From NCBI GenBank assembly GCA_945787575.1, contig CALZKB010000042.1, positions 1 through 37,006 on the forward strand: a DNA stretch of 37,006 nucleotides, given 5' to 3'. Origin of the DNA: Thermoanaerobaculia bacterium (lineage in GTDB: Bacteria; Acidobacteriota; Thermoanaerobaculia; Multivoradales; JAHEKO01). The stretch's first letter is position 1, and each line of letters starts with the position of its first letter. The translations under genes and the position numbers were made by a program. This document shows, one piece after another, positions 32,421 to 37,006 of the stretch. The notes beneath the pieces were generated by a model that searched no databases, had not been told where the DNA came from, and was given only the letters and a program-made list of their open reading frames with translations.

Positions 32421-32544
32421 CGAGTCCCGTGATTGGGACAAATCCAAGGAGGGAGTGGCAGGCCAGGGGGGGTTAGACCCGCCACCTCCCCACCTTTCAC
32501 CAAATCGACATCGCTGTCGACCTATCTCGCGGACACGGGTCCGC
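32403..32544 (-). other. Run of five stem-loops in the C25 3' region (candidate structured RNA)
   Basis: Reading down the minus strand after the C25 stop there are five inverted repeats in 142 bases: GCGGAC/GTCCGC (32529-32544, 4-base loop), TCGACA/TGTCGA (32505-32520, 4-base loop), GGGAGGTGGC/GCCACTCCC (32451-32490, one bulge), GTCCC/GGGAC (32424-32439, 6-base loop) and the terminator stem (32403-32420). No reading frame here looks coding. It may be a structured 3' UTR or a small RNA; I do not recognise an RNA family. Confidence 0.4.
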
Positions 32545-32579
32545 AAACCTGGTTCTAGTCATGTTTGGTGGTCCGTTCA

Positions 32580-35174
32580 TCACTGAACCCGAACGGCCGG
32601 ATCGCCCATCAAGGTGTAGGTTTCGAGCAAGAACTGGATCGTGGTCGGCCCGGCGGCGTCGATCGCGCCGACGACGGCATCGCCCACCCGGTTACCGGGA
32701 ACGAAGAGCCGATCGAAGTAGTCGGTGCTGAGGCCGAGCGCGGCACCGCTGAGAGAAGGGCTGGTGGGCGCCCAGAGCGTCACCGCGCCGCCATTAGTCA
32801 CCTTGACGAGAGCTTCGCTGACGGAGTCGATTCCGGGGTACTCGAAGCGACCGGCCACGCAAGTGAGCGCCGACACGACCGCGGGCATCCCGGTGTCTTG
32901 GAGAACGGGACCGTCGGCCGTCGTCAGCAGCTCTTCGCTAGCCAGCAGCTCGACGCCACCGTGCCCGAAGTAGTTGATGACTCGCTTGCCTCCGTCGAAC
33001 CCGGCGAACATGGCGGTTCGCGCCGTGTCGACGTCGTCGTACTCGAGGTAGACACGGGCCACGTCCATCTCCGCCGGCAGATGGCCCGCCGCCGTCTCGC
33101 TCTGAGTCGTGAAATCACCTGCGGTGTCCGGGTTGTCGGCGAGCATCATCGCTTCGTTCAACCACGCACCGCTCGCCGCCTCGAACGCGGCGACCTTGTC
33201 GATGTAAAGGTCGAACTCCTCGGCGGTGCGGACCGGTATCCGACCGATCGGCACGTCCAGTTTGCGGTCGCCATCGATGTCCGCGAGCAGGTTGTCGGCG
33301 GCTGCCATGCCGTACGGGGTGGCCGCGAAAACGGTCGAGAAGAGGTTGTCGCCGAAGCCGAGATAGTCCTTCGGGTCGTAGGTCCCGGTGCCCGCGAAGA
33401 CGACGTAGCGGGGCACGAGGCTCCAGTTGGAATCGGCGAAGATCAGGAAGTCCTGCACCGCCCAGGGATCGGCGATCCCGTGGGAGAAGCTGTCGTAGAG
33501 GTCCTCCAGCGTCAGCACGTAGGAGACGAATCCATCGGCCTGCCTGAGCTCGGCGAGCCGTCCGGCGGGACCGACGAGCGACTCCGGCGCGATCACCACG
33601 TAGTCGGCGCCGTCGAGGAACACCGTCGGGTTGGACCGGACGGCGTCGGCCACCACCCTCGAGGTCTGGCGAACCGCCGAGAGAGTGGTCACGATGTGCA
33701 GCGCGTCGAGATCGTCCGGTGCGAAGCTCGCCCGGTACTGGCCCCCGCCCTGGGGCTCGATCAAAGCGTCGCTGTACAGGACCGGAACGGCCTGGATACC
33801 GAGGTTGAGCACCACGATGTCCGCGCCGGGCAGATCCTCGACCGTCACCGTGGGGTTGGTGTCCGCTCGGAGGAGGAGCGCACCGTCCGCAGGCCGGTAG
33901 TAGCGAGGGTAGTCGAGCTCGAACCAGTCCACGAAGAAGGCGGAGCCGATCGTGCCGTCGAGCACCGCCTCCACTTCGATAATGTTGTCAGTCGTCAGCA
34001 GCGACGCGTCGAAGGAGACGGTCTGTTCTGTAGACAACAGGCCGATCCACAGCATGTCGCCGACGTGGGTCCCGTTGACGTAGATCACGGCATGGTGGTT
34101 GTTGTGGCCGCTCCCCTTGGTGGCGCCGGCCAGCCGCACCTTCAACGAAGCCGTCCCTCCGCCTGTCGCGACGTCGGGGCTGTGGAGGGGGAAGCCCAGA
34201 CGGCCGATGACCGGATCCTCGGCTCGGAGACCGGTCCAGTACCAGAAGTCGACACCCTCGAACTTCGTTACGGAGATCGCCGGAACCTGGTCCTCTTCGG
34301 CGCGAGCCGCGCTCTGGAAGACCCCTCCGACGCTCGCCGTCGCCGCCGGAGCGCTACCGATCGGGATTTGCTGGCCGGTCTCGCCCAGCTCGATCCAGTA
34401 GACGTTCTCCGTCGTGTAGAAGCTATCGAAGCCCGCGGCGAAGAACAGGATCTCCGTGCCGCCGGCGGAGCTCATCCAGGCCACCTCGCTGCCCTGGCTA
34501 CGGACCCTCAACGTGCCGCGATCGATGTAGGTCTCGATCCTGCTGACTGTCTGTCCGAGCGCCGTCGCCAGCTCCAGCGAGGTAACGCGATAGAGACCGC
34601 TCTCCGGCACGAACGCCTTGGCGACGGTCGTTGAGAATGTCGGGTCGGGCACCACGTCTTCGGTATGGGGCCCGGGGGGCGGCTCGACCCCCAGCGTCTC
34701 GAAGACCTGGACCGGCGGTGTGAAGGGCGGCTCCGCCGGCAGCTCCCGATCGAAGTGGACTCGGAACGGGCCGTGGACCCGGACCCCTCCGAAGATCGAG
34801 CGCTCGACGAGCACGTAGCGGGCCCTTGTTCCGGGCGCCGCCCGACGCTCGAGGACGCGGTAGGTCGTCGGCGTCGGAGCCAGCGTCGGCGGTGCGATCC
34901 ACTCCTGGTGCACTGGGACGGAGCGCCCGCCCCGGACCCGCTCGAGCCGGAAGCTCACGCTTCCCGCCTCCGGCCCCGTGTGCCACTGGACGACCGACAT
35001 CGAGCCGGCCAGATAGCCACGCAATCCGAAGACGTGGCCGGACTGGCTCGGTGTTCCGACTTGGGTGGGCTGCGACTGTGCCACCCCCGCTGATAACAAG
35101 GCGCCGGCGACGACGAGAACGCAGATTCGACGATCGCGAAGGGTATCGAGGAGTCGAGGGGGGATGGTGAACAT
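32580..35174 (-). CDS. Exported gingipain-type (C25) cysteine peptidase, paralogue 1
   Basis: An 864-residue exported protein with a signal peptide (about 15-34, ending AQS). The N-terminal half is beta-rich, with a fibronectin-like start (SGHVFGLRGYLAGSMSVVQW) and a segment with HHAVIYVNGTHVGDM (about 355-370). The C25 caspase-fold domain covers about 540-850. YFGHGG carries the catalytic His (about 738) and ALTCVAGR the catalytic Cys (about 772), 34 residues apart as in gingipains. LADNPDTAGDF (about 690) and YGMAAADNLLADIDGD are further markers. It ends at MGDPAVRVQ with no type IX secretion tail. AAGGAGA precedes the ATG. A close paralogue lies just upstream in the same orientation. Confidence 0.85.
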   Translation of the reverse strand: MFTIPPRLLDTLRDRRICVLVVAGALLSAGVAQSQPTQVGTPSQSGHVFGLRGYLAGSMSVVQWHTGPEAGSVSFRLERVRGGRSVPVHQEWIAPPTLAPTPTTYRVLERRAAPGTRARYVLVERSIFGGVRVHGPFRVHFDRELPAEPPFTPPVQVFETLGVEPPPGPHTEDVVPDPTFSTTVAKAFVPESGLYRVTSLELATALGQTVSRIETYIDRGTLRVRSQGSEVAWMSSAGGTEILFFAAGFDSFYTTENVYWIELGETGQQIPIGSAPAATASVGGVFQSAARAEEDQVPAISVTKFEGVDFWYWTGLRAEDPVIGRLGFPLHSPDVATGGGTASLKVRLAGATKGSGHNNHHAVIYVNGTHVGDMLWIGLLSTEQTVSFDASLLTTDNIIEVEAVLDGTIGSAFFVDWFELDYPRYYRPADGALLLRADTNPTVTVEDLPGADIVVLNLGIQAVPVLYSDALIEPQGGGQYRASFAPDDLDALHIVTTLSAVRQTSRVVADAVRSNPTVFLDGADYVVIAPESLVGPAGRLAELRQADGFVSYVLTLEDLYDSFSHGIADPWAVQDFLIFADSNWSLVPRYVVFAGTGTYDPKDYLGFGDNLFSTVFAATPYGMAAADNLLADIDGDRKLDVPIGRIPVRTAEEFDLYIDKVAAFEAASGAWLNEAMMLADNPDTAGDFTTQSETAAGHLPAEMDVARVYLEYDDVDTARTAMFAGFDGGKRVINYFGHGGVELLASEELLTTADGPVLQDTGMPAVVSALTCVAGRFEYPGIDSVSEALVKVTNGGAVTLWAPTSPSLSGAALGLSTDYFDRLFVPGNRVGDAVVGAIDAAGPTTIQFLLETYTLMGDPAVRVQ

Positions 35175-35290
35175 GTCGGCGGTCTCCTTGGCGGTCGGCG
35201 TCTCGTCGGGGCGGCGGTTGCTCCGCGTGTTGGCGCCTCCTCCTGGAGCAAGACCGCGACCAACATCTCCACTGAGGCTCTAAATCTCTC

Positions 35291-35296
35291 ATTCTA
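35291..35296 (-). promoter_or_regulatory. Candidate -10 box of C25 paralogue 1, and the surrounding gap
   Basis: The 302-base gap 35175-35476 holds on the minus strand the upstream gene's terminator, then a TAGAAT box (35296-35291) in an AT-rich patch, then an unusually long leader of about 110 bases before the ATG at 35174. No clear -35 box. I see no gene in the gap. Confidence 0.4.
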
Positions 35297-35420
35297 AGGG
35301 TTTTAACTTCTCCCGCCTCGGCCGCACCGCGACTTCCCGGCGGGGCTCACCTGCCGCTTCTTCCCTGCTTCAGATAGGAATTAGTTCCGGCCTCGGTACT
35401 TCAGTCCGCCTCGCGAGCAC

Positions 35421-35452
35421 GAAAAGAAAGGCGTGCCCCGAAGGACACGCCT
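35421..35452 (-). terminator. Intrinsic terminator of C25 paralogue 2
   Basis: On the minus strand AGGCGTGTCC, loop TTCG, GGGCACGCCT is followed by TTCTTTTC. It is a ten-bp stem (one G-T pair) closed by the very stable TTCG loop. It starts 24 bases after the gene's stop. Confidence 0.8.
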
Positions 35453-35476
35453 CGCTGGAACTCTATCGTCTCCAGA

Positions 35477-37006
35477 CTACGGGAGCTCGACCGCGGGATC
35501 GCCCGTGATGCCGTAGGCGTTCAACATCTCGCTCGAGCCACCCTGGTCGGCGAAGGCGGTCAGGGTGCTCAGAACGAGGTCGCCCAACGCGGCTCCCGTG
35601 GAGCTCTCCAAGGCTTCGACGTAGAGCCTGTTCATCACGTGCGCCAGACCACTCACCGAGAGACCACTCGGAGCCCAGACGGCGATCGCGCCGCCGTCCT
35701 CGTCGGTGACCAGCGCCTCGGCCACCGACTCGACGGCCGGCACGTCGGACCGACCCGCGACGCAGGTCAGGGCCGAAACGACCGGCAGTCGGTCTCCGTT
35801 GTCGAGCAGACCCATGTCGCCGACACCGAGCAGGTTCTCGGCGGCCAACTGCATCACGCCACCGTGACCGATGTAGTTGACGAGCTGGACACCTTCGTTC
35901 CACGCCGCCTGGAGAGCGGCCCGCGCTTCCGCCGTCGACAGCGACTCGAGATAGACGTGCTGTCGGTCGTAGCTGACTAGAATCGAGGAGACCGTATCGC
36001 TCTGCGCAGAGAAGTCGCCCGCGGCGTCCGGGTTGTCGGCCAGCAACAGCGCCCGGCCTCTCCAGTCGCCACTCGACCCGTCGTAGGCCTGCAACTTGTC
36101 GACGTAGCCGCCGAGCTCGCTCTCGCTGACGATCGGCAGACGTCCGATGGCGAGCTCGGGAATCGAATCGTCGCCGATGAGATCCGCCAACGCGTTGTCC
36201 GAAGCCACGAGACCGTACGGAGATCCGACGAGCACGATCGGCAGGAAGTTGTCTCCGTTGCCGAGCAGGTCGCGCGGATCGAACGTGCCGCGGCCGGCCA
36301 GCACCACGTAGCTCGGAGCCTCGGACCAGTTCGCCCTGGCGTAGTCGAGCAGGTCGCGGATCGCCCACGGGGTGACGATGCCGCCGCTGAAGGCGTCGTA
36401 GACGTCCTCGAGGGCGATCGCCATCGACGACTTGCCCTGGCTCGTGCGGTAGCTGGCCAGGCGATCGGCCTCCGCCATCCAGTCGACCGGCGCGATCACC
36501 AGATGCTCCACCTGATGATGGGTCGCGCGCAGATCGATCTCCGGCTCCACGAGTCGCAGATTCTCACCCGCGAGCGCCGCCGAGAAGGTCGTCACGAAGT
36601 ACTCGACACTGCTCTCGCCCGGGACGAAGCTCGCCTGGAATCCATCGGTCCCCATCTCCACGCGGACGTTGCGCGCCAGTTTCGGTTGCGCCGCGCTCTC
36701 GAGCTCGAGTACCGCGACGTCCGCGGACGAGAGGCTCTCGACCGTGACCACCGGATTGCCGTCACCGGTCAACCGCAACGCATCGCCGACCGCACGATAG
36801 AGCCGCGGGTAGGTGAGCTCGAAGCGGTCGATGAAGAAGATCGAGGCGGTTGAGCCACCCTCGAGCGTCCCCTCGACCTCGATGTTGGTCGCCGGCGTCA
36901 GCAGCGAACCGTCGAAGTCGAAGGTCGCCTCGTGACGCTCACGGCCACCCCAACTGGTCTCGCCGACCTCGACGCCGTTGACCCGCACGATCGCGTGGTG
37001 ATCGTT
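35477..37006 (-). CDS. Gingipain-type (C25) cysteine peptidase, paralogue 2 (5' partial)
   Basis: The frame is open to the window edge, so the N terminus is missing; about 509 codons are seen. The first codons, NDHHAIVRVNGVEVGE, match HHAVIYVNGTHVGD inside paralogue 1, so roughly 350 residues should lie outside. The shared blocks continue: FIDRFELTYPRLYR, DPRDLLGNGDNF, LADNPDAAGDF, NYIGHGG with the catalytic His, and VSALTCVAGR with the Cys, again 34 residues or so apart. It ends GDPAVELP without a sorting tail. Order and spacing point to a tandem duplication. Each copy has its own terminator, so they are separate transcription units. Confidence 0.85.
   Translation of the reverse strand, partial: NDHHAIVRVNGVEVGETSWGGRERHEATFDFDGSLLTPATNIEVEGTLEGGSTASIFFIDRFELTYPRLYRAVGDALRLTGDGNPVVTVESLSSADVAVLELESAAQPKLARNVRVEMGTDGFQASFVPGESSVEYFVTTFSAALAGENLRLVEPEIDLRATHHQVEHLVIAPVDWMAEADRLASYRTSQGKSSMAIALEDVYDAFSGGIVTPWAIRDLLDYARANWSEAPSYVVLAGRGTFDPRDLLGNGDNFLPIVLVGSPYGLVASDNALADLIGDDSIPELAIGRLPIVSESELGGYVDKLQAYDGSSGDWRGRALLLADNPDAAGDFSAQSDTVSSILVSYDRQHVYLESLSTAEARAALQAAWNEGVQLVNYIGHGGVMQLAAENLLGVGDMGLLDNGDRLPVVSALTCVAGRSDVPAVESVAEALVTDEDGGAIAVWAPSGLSVSGLAHVMNRLYVEALESSTGAALGDLVLSTLTAFADQGGSSEMLNAYGITGDPAVELP

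Noticed and set aside
32403-32544. tRNA, 5S, 6S or signal-recognition RNA
   Set aside because: No T-loop, CCA end, SRP tetraloop motif or closing terminal stem is present; only a run of separate hairpins is seen.
32565-34634. 689-codon plus-strand open frame opposite C25 paralogue 1
   Set aside because: Antisense shadow. The minus strand has a signal peptide and catalytic His/Cys.

Overview
The window is about 37 kb of GC-rich, densely packed bacterial chromosome with no tRNA, rRNA, CRISPR array or insertion sequence that I could recognise. The gene mix suggests a diderm in or near the Acidobacteriota (Thermoanaerobaculia-like). This is an inference from gene content, not a placement. The supporting genes are a TonB-type protein, heptose/LPS genes, a PilB ATPase, tandem gingipain-type (C25) proteases, M16 peptidase pairs, a PEGA-domain surface protein and an 11-subunit complex I operon.

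Layout. 1-1.6 kb: the tail of a TonB-family gene faces two exported CsgG-like proteins. 1.76-3.06 kb: a DUF3891 protein and an O6-alkylguanine-DNA alkyltransferase on the plus strand. 3.08-8.0 kb (minus): a PEGA-domain protein, a degenerate J-domain protein, an intergenic element that may be a dispersed repeat, a GHMP sugar kinase and an M23 peptidase, the last preceded by a striking concentric dyad. 8.07-9.62 kb (minus): an ECF sigma factor, a soluble zinc anti-sigma factor and an exported thioredoxin-fold protein lacking both active-site cysteines, behind a SigR-like promoter. 9.74-20.3 kb (minus): nuoABCDHIJKLMN, without nuoE, nuoF or nuoG, from a good sigma70-type promoter. Just upstream lies a MidA/NDUFAF7-family methyltransferase, whose human homologue methylates the NuoD homologue. 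21.5-24.0 kb (plus): heptose kinase, a frameshifted heptose-1-phosphate adenylyltransferase and a heptosyltransferase. 24.1-28.6 kb: PilB, a PduO-type cobalamin adenosyltransferase, a PabB-PabC fusion and a tiny membrane protein. 28.6-32.3 kb (minus): an active and an inactive M16 peptidase in one operon. 32.4-37.0 kb (minus): two tandem C25 proteases, each closed by its own intrinsic terminator. The first terminator ends a run of five stem-loops.

Themes. At least six genes (ogt, dnaJ-like, midA, hldE kinase, pilB, pabB) have a TAnnnT/TATAAT-type -10 box only 6-13 bases before the start codon and no Shine-Dalgarno sequence. This points to leaderless transcription. Operon-internal genes mostly have good Shine-Dalgarno sequences or overlapping stop/start codons. 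Three of the four convergent gene junctions carry a short GC hairpin built over a stop codon. The envelope is the dominant functional theme: heptose/LPS, peptidoglycan hydrolase, exported proteases, CsgG-like proteins, pilus ATPase and an envelope-side sigma/anti-sigma module.
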